From contig SBGC01000117.1 in assembly GCA_006226985.1 (NCBI GenBank), positions 1 to 5,375 on the forward strand: 5,375 nt of DNA. Direction: 5' to 3'. The notes below the pieces were generated by a model. The model worked only from the letters and a program-made list of their open reading frames with translations. It ran no database searches and was not told where the DNA came from. This DNA comes from Bacillota bacterium. Its GTDB lineage: Bacteria; Bacillota_I; Bacilli_A; Acholeplasmatales; Acholeplasmataceae. The position numbers and the translations under genes were made by a program. Positions 1 through 5,375 of this stretch are shown here, piece after piece (positions within the stretch are counted from its first letter, which is position 1; each line of letters starts with the position of its first letter).

Positions 1-801
1 GCAAATGGTACAAAAATGCCAAAAGTTGGATTTGGAACATGGCAGATTCCAAATGGAGAGCCAGCCTATAACTCCGTCACTATGGCTTTAAAACATGGCT
101 ATCGTCATATCGATACAGCAGCAGCTTATCGTAATGAAGAAAGTGTTGGTAAAGCAATTAACGATTCAAAGATTAAAAGAGAAGACATCTTTGTAACAAC
201 AAAACTTGAATCCCATATTAAGACATATGAAGGTGCTTTAGCAGCTTTTGAAAAATCACTAAAAGAACTTAATATGGACTATGTTGATCTTTATATCATT
301 CATGCACCATGGCCATGGAGCGAAATGGGTAAAGATTGCAGTGAAGGTAATGTCTTAGCCTATAAAGCACTCGAAAAGATTTATAAAGAAGGTAAGGCAA
401 AAGCAATTGGTGTTTCAAACTTCTCAGTGAAAGATTTGGAAAACATTATTAAACATTGTGAAATCGTTCCTCATGTCAATCAAATTTCATATTTCATTGG
501 TAATAACCAAAAAGAAGTAGATGATTTCTGCAAGAAACACAATATCTTAGTTGAAGCTTATTCACCACTAGCTATTGGATATGCATTATCCAATGAAGTT
601 ATTAAGAATATGGCTACTAAATATCAACAAACGCCAGCTCAAGTATGTATTAGATATTGTATTCAAAAAGGTACAGCACCACTTCCTAAGTCAACACATG
701 AATCAAGAATTATTGAGAATTCACATTTAGAATTTGAAATATCTCAAGCTGATATGGATATTTTGGATGCGATTAAAGAAGATCCAAGAAAATGGAACTA
801 A
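1..801 (+). CDS. Aldo/keto reductase, 5' end cut off by the window
   Basis: NAD(P)H-dependent oxidoreductase of the aldo/keto reductase family, a soluble TIM-barrel enzyme that reduces aldehydes or ketones to alcohols. The visible part is 266 codons. The frame is open from base 1 and reads ANGTKMPKVGFGTWQ, which matches the usual family N-terminus (xNGxxMPxxGFGTW). The ATG at 16 is therefore internal, and the true start lies a few codons before the window. Counting from base 1, the catalytic tetrad is intact: D38 and Y43 (in HIDTAAAY), K68 (VTTKL) and H101 (IIHAPW). GVSNF (137-141), EAYSPL (185-190) and the cofactor-phosphate motif PKSTHESRIIEN (229-240) follow in the usual order. Where many relatives have VNQxxYHP, this protein has VNQISYFIG. 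The closest general type is the 2,5-diketo-D-gluconate reductase-like group, but the substrate cannot be deduced. A terminator follows directly, so this is the last gene of its unit. Confidence 0.95.
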   Translation, partial: ANGTKMPKVGFGTWQIPNGEPAYNSVTMALKHGYRHIDTAAAYRNEESVGKAINDSKIKREDIFVTTKLESHIKTYEGALAAFEKSLKELNMDYVDLYIIHAPWPWSEMGKDCSEGNVLAYKALEKIYKEGKAKAIGVSNFSVKDLENIIKHCEIVPHVNQISYFIGNNQKEVDDFCKKHNILVEAYSPLAIGYALSNEVIKNMATKYQQTPAQVCIRYCIQKGTAPLPKSTHESRIIENSHLEFEISQADMDILDAIKEDPRKWN

Positions 802-808
802 ATGAAAT

Positions 809-831
809 AAGCCCAGAGATGGGCTTTTTTT
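809..831 (+). terminator. Intrinsic terminator of the aldo/keto reductase gene
   Basis: A 7-bp perfect stem, AAGCCCA (809-815) with TGGGCTT (820-826), closes a GAGA tetraloop of the stable GNRA type. It runs straight into a T tract (825-831). It begins 8 bases after the reductase stop codon and has the classic form of a Rho-independent terminator on the + strand. Confidence 0.9.
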
Positions 832-853
832 ATGTTTATTAACATGCTATAAT
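825..853 (+). promoter_or_regulatory. Predicted promoter of the WG-repeat lipoprotein gene
   Basis: A perfect -10 hexamer TATAAT lies at 848-853, preceded by TG and one base (845-847), which makes it an extended -10. At 17-bp spacing the -35 position falls on the T tract of the preceding terminator (825-830, TTTTTT), a poor -35. The extended -10 probably compensates. Initiation would be expected near 860, giving a leader of roughly 23 bases with the ribosome binding site at its end. The -35/-10 spacer contains a small perfect inverted repeat, ATGTT-TATT-AACAT (832-845). The hexamer is read directly; promoter activity is inferred. Confidence 0.7.
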
Positions 854-873
854 AACTTTAAAGATTTTCGGTG

Positions 874-879
874 GGAGGA
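874..879 (+). promoter_or_regulatory. Ribosome binding site that sets the start of the lipoprotein gene
   Basis: GGAGGA lies 3 bases before the ATG at 883 (4 bases counted from GGAGG). It overlaps the codons that follow an upstream in-frame GTG at 871, so that GTG cannot use it. The ATG at 883 is therefore the start, and the protein begins MKKAIYLV, a normal lipoprotein signal. Confidence 0.8.
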
Positions 880-882
880 CTT

Positions 883-2502
883 ATGAAGAAAGCAATATAT
901 CTTGTTTTTTTGTTATCATTGATAACTCTTTTATTTGCATGTAAAGACAACAAGAAAGTTGATGAGGATTTAAATTTTCATCTAATTGCAGTAAAAGATG
1001 AAAAATATGGCATCATCGATCAAGATGGTAACGAAGTTTTACCATTTGAGTACAAATCACTTTCCAATGTCTCATTAGATGGTGTTATGGTCCATGCATA
1101 TTTTAACAATCTATATGAGTTATTGAATCTTGAGGGTGAGTCAATCGTATCATCATTTACTGAATTGATACCTCTTTATGACAAATCTATGGAATATTAT
1201 ACCCACCCTACACCTTATGCTTTTTATGGAACTAAGAGTGGAGTTGCTAGTTTATACGACTCTAAAGGTCAACATTTCATGGACATTGATTCACCTGTAT
1301 ATGTTCATGATCAAAGAATATTTTCGCTAAAAGGTTATTTCAATTTGAATGATGTGTCTAAAGAATTGATAGACAATTATGAAACAATTTATCAGTTCTC
1401 AGATGAAGCTTATTTCGCATTAAAAGAGTCGACTGTCTATGTTTTAAATAGTAACGGAGAAGTAGAATATGATTATCCCAATTCAACGATGAGTGTGATG
1501 CAAAATTTCATTAAAATATCAAATGTGTCACTCCTCACTTTATTCGATTATGATGGTAAAAAAATAACGAAAAATCCTAACTTAAAAAATGCATATCAAA
1601 TTCAAGATACTGATTATATTCTAATTTACGAAAGAGAAAAATTTGGTGTTATTGACTTAGAGGGAAATATCATTGTACCAAGTGATTACATAGATATCGA
1701 CTACAATAAGAATATGTTTAGAGCTAAGAAAGATCTTGGGTTTCAACGATATAATTTTGATTTTTATCATGAAGGTGTTATTCTGAATACATTGGATCTT
1801 TATGCATCTGGACGTTATTATGGTTATGGACATGGTTCATATGTTGCATATAATGACACTCTAGAAGGTTATTATTACTATCAAGATGATCAAATCATTG
1901 GAGGACCTTATAATACTGTTGAACCATTTAATGAAAAAGGGTTTGCGGCGATTAGAACAACTGCAGGATTAAATGGTATCATCAATGAAGAATTCGAAAT
2001 CGTGGATTCAACATATCGCACCTATACACCATTTTATAATGTATTTATTGTTCAATCGAAATCAGGAGAAAACAATTATAAATGGGGTATTCTTGATGAA
2101 AATTTAGATCTTGCTGTACCTGTAAAATACGAATTACTCTTTAGCTATCTTTATCCATTTACAAATTTGATTGCTTTACTTGATGAAGAGACTGCGATAA
2201 CACACTACTATGTGATTGATGATGAAGGGGAGCTTAAGTATTTATATGATCTTTCATTTGAAGATGCCATCTCATATGTCAATGAACTTGTTAATTTCTC
2301 ATATGAAGACGATTATGTTGGAAATCTGATGAAAATGAAAACTCAAGATTTACCTGAAGGTTATGAAATTATCGATATTGTTGCTAAAGACTATATAATA
2401 GCAACCCTAGATGGTAAATACGGTGTTTTAAATAGTCAGTTTGAAGTTGTTATTCCCTTTGATTATGATATAATCATTGGTAATGATGGACTATTTCAGT
2501 AA
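883..2502 (+). CDS. WG-repeat lipoprotein of unknown function
   Basis: Predicted secreted, membrane-anchored protein of 539 residues. The signal peptide has KK at residues 2-3, a hydrophobic core (about 5-18) and a lipobox LFA-C with Cys20 as lipidation site, followed by a charged linker. The rest is acidic, rich in Tyr, Asp and Ile, and built from WG (KWG-type) beta repeats with the pattern (K)(W/Y/F)G(I/V)(I/L)(D/N)xxxxx(I/V)(V/L)PxxY. Clear copies are KYGIIDQDGNEVLPFEY (41-57), KFGVIDLEGNIIVPSDY (253-269), KWGILDENLDLAVPVKY (400-416) and KYGVLNSQFEVVIPFDY (512-528). A weaker copy is at 362-378, and decayed ones appear near 77-95, 120-134, 183-198, 217-234 and 440-457. WG-repeat proteins are widespread and mostly uncharacterised, with binding or scaffold roles suggested. 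No enzymatic motif is visible. It has its own promoter and terminator, so its context gives no functional link. The family is clear; the function is unknown. Confidence 0.85.
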   Translation: MKKAIYLVFLLSLITLLFACKDNKKVDEDLNFHLIAVKDEKYGIIDQDGNEVLPFEYKSLSNVSLDGVMVHAYFNNLYELLNLEGESIVSSFTELIPLYDKSMEYYTHPTPYAFYGTKSGVASLYDSKGQHFMDIDSPVYVHDQRIFSLKGYFNLNDVSKELIDNYETIYQFSDEAYFALKESTVYVLNSNGEVEYDYPNSTMSVMQNFIKISNVSLLTLFDYDGKKITKNPNLKNAYQIQDTDYILIYEREKFGVIDLEGNIIVPSDYIDIDYNKNMFRAKKDLGFQRYNFDFYHEGVILNTLDLYASGRYYGYGHGSYVAYNDTLEGYYYYQDDQIIGGPYNTVEPFNEKGFAAIRTTAGLNGIINEEFEIVDSTYRTYTPFYNVFIVQSKSGENNYKWGILDENLDLAVPVKYELLFSYLYPFTNLIALLDEETAITHYYVIDDEGELKYLYDLSFEDAISYVNELVNFSYEDDYVGNLMKMKTQDLPEGYEIIDIVAKDYIIATLDGKYGVLNSQFEVVIPFDYDIIIGNDGLFQ

Positions 2503-2507
2503 ACAAA

Positions 2508-2532
2508 AAGAGCAGGAAAATTTCCTGCTCTT
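2508..2532. terminator. Shared bidirectional terminator between convergent genes
   Basis: The stem AAGAGCAGG (2508-2516) pairs perfectly with CCTGCTCTT (2524-2532), and one more A-T pair closes a five-base loop. On the - strand the stem is followed by TTTTGTTT, a good terminator for the zinc operon. On the + strand the T tract (2536-2541) is set back by ACA after the stem, so termination of the lipoprotein gene may be weaker. The stop codon of the - strand regulator gene (2531-2533) lies inside the stem. Confidence 0.88.
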
Positions 2533-2902
2533 ACATTTTTTGTTGACATGACTCACAGTATCCGTAAACAGTCATATCGTGATGTGTAATTTTAAAATGA
2601 TGGTGTTTTGCTACTTCATCTGCTATATGGTCAAGATGACAATCCATTTCATACATTTTTTGACAACCTAAACAAATCAAATAATGGTGATGATGTTTAT
2701 GATTTAAATAGTAATAAGATGTGTTATTCATATTACTCTTCGTAATTAATCCTTCTTGAAAAAATGCATCCATCGTTCGATATATTGTTGATAAATTCAT
2801 CGTATGATCAGGTAATTCTTCAAAAATCATTTCAGCACTTTTAGGTTGAGATGTTTTTTTTAAGAGGTTTAAAATTTCTTTCCGTTGATTTGTCATTCTC
2901 AT
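2531..2902 (-). CDS. zur: Fur-family metal-dependent repressor, probably the zinc regulator Zur
   Basis: Cytoplasmic dimeric DNA-binding repressor, 123 residues, short for a family usually near 140-150. It begins almost at the TNQRKEIL helix and ends four residues after the last Cys. The N-terminal winged helix has its recognition helix around 37-53 (NLSTIYRTMDAFFQEGLI), typical of Fur proteins. The C-terminal dimerisation domain carries the structural zinc site as two CxxC pairs, C77/C80 and C116/C119. The His-rich stretch 68-73, C88, H89, H92 and H107/H108 are candidate sensor ligands. A Cys at the position of C88 recalls Zur rather than iron Fur. Zur identity is inferred from this, from the zinc-transporter operon and from the palindrome before znuA; PerR- or Mn-type sensing is not excluded. 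The start overlaps the znuB stop as ATGA, so translation is probably coupled. The ATG at 2902 is preferred over 2896 on ribosome-site spacing. Confidence 0.9.
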   Translation of the reverse strand: MRMTNQRKEILNLLKKTSQPKSAEMIFEELPDHTMNLSTIYRTMDAFFQEGLITKSNMNNTSYYYLNHKHHHHYLICLGCQKMYEMDCHLDHIADEVAKHHHFKITHHDMTVYGYCESCQQKM

Positions 2903-3714
2903 GATATTTTTCTCCTTAAAATAGCTTTAAGCAAAATAGAAGTAAGTAAGATGATGGTATAGAGTACAACAATCGTTGAGCCAACAGGTATTTCAAGAGG
3001 GTGAGCAATAAATATACCAACAATCGTAATGACAAGTGATGATGCTAGACCAATAAGTAGTGTATTTTTAAAGCTTTTTGTCCATTGACTTGAAATAATC
3101 GAAGGAAATACAACAAGCGCTGATATTAAAAGTGTACCAATCGTTCTCACACCAATGACGATAAAGAAAGCTGTAAGTCCTGATAAAAGATAACCTAATA
3201 ATTGAACCTTAACTTTCGAAAACTTTGCATAATTTTCATCATAAGTCATGAGCAGTAATTGTCGATAAAATATCATAATAAATACAGCAATCAAGACAGT
3301 TATCACAATCGATAAAATGAGTTCCATGGATGAAGCAGTAAAGATATTTCCAACGAGCATCGATTCAATGGATATGGAAAATCCAGGACTCTTTTTAACA
3401 AGGATTAAACCAATCGCAAACGAAAGACTAGAAACTAATCCAATCGCTGCATCCCCATTCATCTGTTTATGAGAAGATAAATATTTTATAAGAAGTGATG
3501 CAAGCATGACAAACGGTAAGGCTATCCATAAAGGTTCTGATGATAAAATGACACCTAAAATTATCCCAGCAAAGCTGACATGTGCTAATCCATCACTAAT
3601 CATTGCTTGTTGATTTAATACAAGAAATGGTGATAGAAGTGCAGCTGATAAAGCAAGTGTGATACCAATAAATATCGCATCTCTAAAAAAATCATATTGC
3701 AATAAATTAAGCAT
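2899..3714 (-). CDS. znuB: Zinc ABC transporter membrane permease (ABC-3 family)
   Basis: Integral membrane subunit of a zinc/manganese-type ABC importer, 271 residues, normal family length. About eight or nine hydrophobic spans are visible, roughly at 13-33, 44-58, 60-79, 89-106, 131-150, 172-189, 191-206, 218-238 and 244-266, with a basic tail RRK. Family hallmarks are the SDGLAHVSFAG segment after the first span (40-50; usually SDALAH) and the VRTIGTLLISALVVFPS segment (189-205), which belongs to the region that meets the ATPase. The ATG at 3714 is chosen because AGGGGG lies 7 bases upstream and the protein then starts MLNLLQYDFF, as family members do. Upstream in-frame starts, up to 3816, would add a stretch that merely overlaps znuC in another frame. 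The gene overlaps znuC by 8 bases and the regulator gene by 4. Metal choice between Zn and Mn cannot be decided from this subunit alone. Confidence 0.93.
   Translation of the reverse strand: MLNLLQYDFFRDAIFIGITLALSAALLSPFLVLNQQAMISDGLAHVSFAGIILGVILSSEPLWIALPFVMLASLLIKYLSSHKQMNGDAAIGLVSSLSFAIGLILVKKSPGFSISIESMLVGNIFTASSMELILSIVITVLIAVFIMIFYRQLLLMTYDENYAKFSKVKVQLLGYLLSGLTAFFIVIGVRTIGTLLISALVVFPSIISSQWTKSFKNTLLIGLASSLVITIVGIFIAHPLEIPVGSTIVVLYTIILLTSILLKAILRRKIS
2911..2917 (-). promoter_or_regulatory. Ribosome binding site of the Fur-family gene
   Basis: On the - strand this reads AAGGAGA, with 9 bases between AGGAG and the ATG at 2902, against 15 bases to the alternative ATG at 2896. It lies inside the last codons of znuB. 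The regulator therefore has its own strong site as well as overlap coupling. Confidence 0.8.
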
Positions 3715-4384
3715 GATGATGCCCCCTATGCTCAAATTCATGGAAAGATTCATAGGTGCCATTAAAACGAATGGTTTGATCAACATACATAATGCGACAA
3801 TCTTTTTTAACTGCATCGGTCAAATCATGTGTGACATGAACGATGGTTGTTTTTTTACGTTGTTGAAGGTCGTAGAGTAATTGATAGAACTTTTCACGAA
3901 ATGAAGGATCAAGTGCAGAAGTTGGTTCATCTAAAATGAGTAAATCTGGTTCAGAGATTAATGCACGAATGAGAAATACTCTTTGTTGCTGCCCACCGGA
4001 TAAATACTGCATTGACTTCTTACTTAAGTGTGGAATTTCCATTTTCTCTAACCAATCGTTTATTTTCTTGCAATCTTCTTTTGAAGGAATGAGTTTTTGT
4101 TTTTCAAAGCCACTATAAATAACTTCTCGAACGGTCATGGGGAAATTTTGTTTGGTGTTGAGTTTTTGAGGGAGATAGCCCATACGATGCGAAGTCACAG
4201 TTATGTTTCCACTTGTGGGCTTTAATAAACCAACAAGGAGCTTCACTAACGTTGTTTTTCCTGAACCATTTGGTCCAACAATATGTAAAAAATCTCCTGG
4301 TTGAATTTCAAAGTTGACTTGACTTAAAACATTAAATTTACCAAATGAAACGTTGACATTTTCATATGTAATCACATTACTCAT
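3707..4384 (-). CDS. znuC: Zinc ABC transporter ATP-binding protein
   Basis: Cytoplasmic ATPase that powers the importer, 225 residues from the ATG at 4384. All nucleotide-binding motifs are intact: Walker A GPNGSGKT (37-44), Q-loop Q73 (GYLPQK), signature LSGGQ (128-132), Walker B LLILDE with catalytic Glu (148-153), D-loop SALD (156-159) and switch His H186 (VTHD). The C-terminus is His-rich: five of the last eleven residues are His, ending GHHHA. The start is uncertain. The ATG at 4384 overlaps the end of znuA by 8 bases but has GGAG directly abutting it. An in-frame GTG at 4375 sits 9 bases after that GGAG, and a TTG at 4390 has no clear site. Reinitiation after the nearby znuA stop is plausible. 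Identity as the partner of this ZnuA and ZnuB is firm from family and position. Confidence 0.93.
   Translation of the reverse strand: MSNVITYENVNVSFGKFNVLSQVNFEIQPGDFLHIVGPNGSGKTTLVKLLVGLLKPTSGNITVTSHRMGYLPQKLNTKQNFPMTVREVIYSGFEKQKLIPSKEDCKKINDWLEKMEIPHLSKKSMQYLSGGQQQRVFLIRALISEPDLLILDEPTSALDPSFREKFYQLLYDLQQRKKTTIVHVTHDLTDAVKKDCRIMYVDQTIRFNGTYESFHEFEHRGHHHA
3722..3727 (-). promoter_or_regulatory. Ribosome binding site of znuB, inside the end of znuC
   Basis: AGGGGG on the - strand, 7 bases before the ATG at 3714. The same bases encode Arg-Gly in the C-terminal tail of ZnuC, and the following CATCATCATG encodes its His run while supplying the znuB start codon. This site decides the znuB start against longer in-frame options. 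Confidence 0.8.
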
Positions 4385-5336
4385 CTCCAATGACTAGCTT
4401 TAAGTTATTGATGTTTCTTAAGAATAAATCAGCATAGGACACATGATTATTAAAATCTTCTTTAGTGACATTATGATAACCATGTAGTTCAAGCATCTGA
4501 ATATTATATTTTGATAGTTCATTGATGATTTTTTCTGCTGTTTTTGGATTAACAAGTTCTTCAGTAAAAATATATTGAGTTCCTGTATTTCTAACCTCAT
4601 CAACAAACGAAATAAGCTCACTTGATGTTAAATCAGCATCAGGTTTAAAAGCCTCAAATAACGAAATGATATGTAAATCATAACGATTAGCAAAAGCACC
4701 TAAAGCGTTATGCCCAGCAAAGTAAATGGGTTTACTTTCGAGATCAATGGATTCAAAGAATTCTTCGAGTTCATGATGGAGTTCTTCAATCTCTTGTTTA
4801 TAAGCATTTGCGTTTTCTGTATAGAATGTTGAATTATCTGGATCGATTTCGATAATCTTCTCCAAAATAGCATCAATGAGTTGTAAAACAGTTGTAGGGT
4901 CAGTCCAATAATGAACGTCATCTGCATGATCATGTTCATTTTCCTCGTGAACTTCAAGTTGATTCATGAAACCAAAAACTTCATCATGATGATCTTCATG
5001 TTCTGCTAAAACAAACGTTTTAGATAAATCTAAGACAATCGTACCATCACCACCTATGGTGAGTGGATCAACCCATGTATTTAATTCTACACTCGTAAAA
5101 ATGAATAGTTTCGAATTTTTAATAGCAACCATATCTTTACTGGTCACATCATAATCATGGATTTCAGCTCCTGGTGGAATTAGTAAACTTACAGTCATTT
5201 TATCCTGCACGATTTGTTTTGCAAAATCATATTGCGGATACATGGTTGTTATAATATCTGCACTTTTTTCTTCCGTACATCCTACCAAGAGATAAAGCAT
5301 GGGTAAGATAAATAGTAAACCGAATAATTTTTTCAT
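4377..5336 (-). CDS. znuA: Zinc-binding lipoprotein of the ABC importer (cluster A-I substrate-binding protein)
   Basis: Extracytoplasmic metal-capture subunit, 319 residues. The signal peptide is MKKLFGLLFILPMLYLLVG with lipobox LVG-C (Cys20), so it is membrane-anchored by lipid. Two lobes joined by a long central helix (about 160-200) are typical of the ZnuA/TroA family. Probable metal ligands are H60 (GAEIHDYD, usually PHxYE/D), H142 (VHYWTDP, usually DPHxWLDP) and H209 (AGHNALGAF). A His rather than Glu at the third site favours Zn over Mn. The fourth ligand may be in LELHGYHNV (H285 or H288). Before H142 lies an acidic His-rich loop (about 112-137: EHEDHHDE, HEENEHDHADD), a hallmark of zinc-specific members. 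The ATG at 5336 has AAGGAG 6 bases upstream and gives a proper signal peptide. The earlier in-frame ATG at 5366 would run through the ribosome binding site and the putative operator. It is the first gene of the operon. Confidence 0.94.
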   Translation of the reverse strand: MKKLFGLLFILPMLYLLVGCTEEKSADIITTMYPQYDFAKQIVQDKMTVSLLIPPGAEIHDYDVTSKDMVAIKNSKLFIFTSVELNTWVDPLTIGGDGTIVLDLSKTFVLAEHEDHHDEVFGFMNQLEVHEENEHDHADDVHYWTDPTTVLQLIDAILEKIIEIDPDNSTFYTENANAYKQEIEELHHELEEFFESIDLESKPIYFAGHNALGAFANRYDLHIISLFEAFKPDADLTSSELISFVDEVRNTGTQYIFTEELVNPKTAEKIINELSKYNIQMLELHGYHNVTKEDFNNHVSYADLFLRNINNLKLVIGDE

Positions 5337-5342
5337 GTCAAA

Positions 5343-5348
5343 CTCCTT
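5343..5348 (-). promoter_or_regulatory. Ribosome binding site of znuA
   Basis: A consensus AAGGAG on the - strand, 6 bases before the ATG at 5336. It rules out the longer reading from 5366 and places the lipoprotein signal at the very N-terminus. Confidence 0.88.
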
Positions 5349-5350
5349 AT

Positions 5351-5365
5351 TGCGAATTATTTGCA
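5351..5365 (-). promoter_or_regulatory. Candidate Zur/Fur-type operator upstream of znuA
   Basis: TGCGAAT-T-ATTTGCA is a 7-1-7 inverted repeat with six of seven half-site pairs matching. The 7-1-7 form is the known architecture of Fur, Per and Zur boxes, and the AAT-N-ATT core is identical to theirs. It ends 2 bases before the znuA ribosome binding site and would overlap the start of transcription, suited to repression. A weak -10-like AATAAT (5361-5356, - strand) lies within it; any -35 would be beyond the window. The palindrome is seen directly. Binding by the repressor encoded at 2531-2902 is inferred. Confidence 0.6.
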
Positions 5366-5375
5366 TAAACAGTAT

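Noticed and set aside
16..801. Aldo/keto reductase starting at the ATG at 16
   Set aside because: The frame is open to base 1 and the five codons before the ATG match the conserved family N-terminus (NGxxMP), so this Met is internal and the gene is cut by the window edge.
871..882. GTG at 871 as start of the lipoprotein
   Set aside because: The Shine-Dalgarno sequence lies within the first codons after it; the ATG at 883 is correctly placed and gives a normal signal peptide.
2899..2901. TGA read as tryptophan (Mycoplasma code)
   Set aside because: Reading through the znuB stop would add only a short unrelated tail, the ATGA overlap is a typical gene junction, and every Trp in the window is TGG.
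3715..3816. Longer znuB reading that begins at 3816
   Set aside because: The extra 34 residues lie wholly over znuC in another frame, do not resemble a permease N-terminus, and a good ribosome site supports the ATG at 3714.
3659..4118. Two short + strand open frames (3659-3880 and 3936-4118)
   Set aside because: They lie antisense to znuC and znuB, have no recognisable domain, and are best explained as shadows of the real genes.
4418..4957. Two short - strand open frames (4418-4621 and 4700-4957) inside znuA
   Set aside because: They are out-of-frame shadows of znuA with no ribosome site or family resemblance that I can see.
5336..5341. TTGACA on the - strand as a -35 element
   Set aside because: It overlaps the znuA start codon, follows the ribosome binding site, and has no matching -10 with meaningful placement; chance match.
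5337..5366. Longer znuA reading that begins at 5366
   Set aside because: The extra codons cover the ribosome binding site and the palindrome and would put charged residues before the lipoprotein signal.

Overview
This window is AT-rich with short intergenic gaps. All tryptophans use TGG, and TGA is a stop at the end of the permease gene, where reading through as Trp would add only a short unrelated tail. The code is therefore the standard bacterial one, not the Mycoplasma/Spiroplasma code. Two lipoproteins with lipobox signals, strong AGGAG-type ribosome binding sites and metal-transport proteins of Firmicutes type fit a low-GC Gram-positive or Acholeplasma/Haloplasma-like Mollicutes relative. 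The exact taxon cannot be read from the sequence.

Layout: (1) 1-801, + strand, the nearly complete 3' part of an aldo/keto reductase gene, closed by a compact intrinsic terminator. (2) 825-2502, + strand, a promoter with an extended -10 directly behind that terminator, then a 539-residue lipoprotein made of WG-type beta repeats. (3) 2508-2532, a hairpin shared by the two convergent transcription units. (4) 5375 down to 2531, - strand, a four-gene operon: zinc-type substrate-binding lipoprotein (znuA), ABC ATPase (znuC), ABC-3 membrane permease (znuB) and a Fur-family repressor (probably Zur). All three gene junctions in the operon overlap, by 8, 8 and 4 bases.

The operon reads as a self-contained zinc uptake and sensing unit. 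ZnuA captures the metal outside the membrane, ZnuB carries it across, ZnuC drives transport with ATP, and the repressor is made last from the same transcript. A 15-base 7-1-7 imperfect palindrome of Fur-box architecture lies just upstream of the znuA ribosome binding site. This suggests that the repressor shuts off its own operon when metal is sufficient.

The window contains no RNA gene, insertion sequence, CRISPR array or phage gene that I can support, and no gene-free stretch over 100 bases. I see no clearly undescribed system. The most useful points to follow up are the candidate Zur box, the unclear znuC start, the His-rich ZnuC tail and the divergent WG-repeat lipoprotein.
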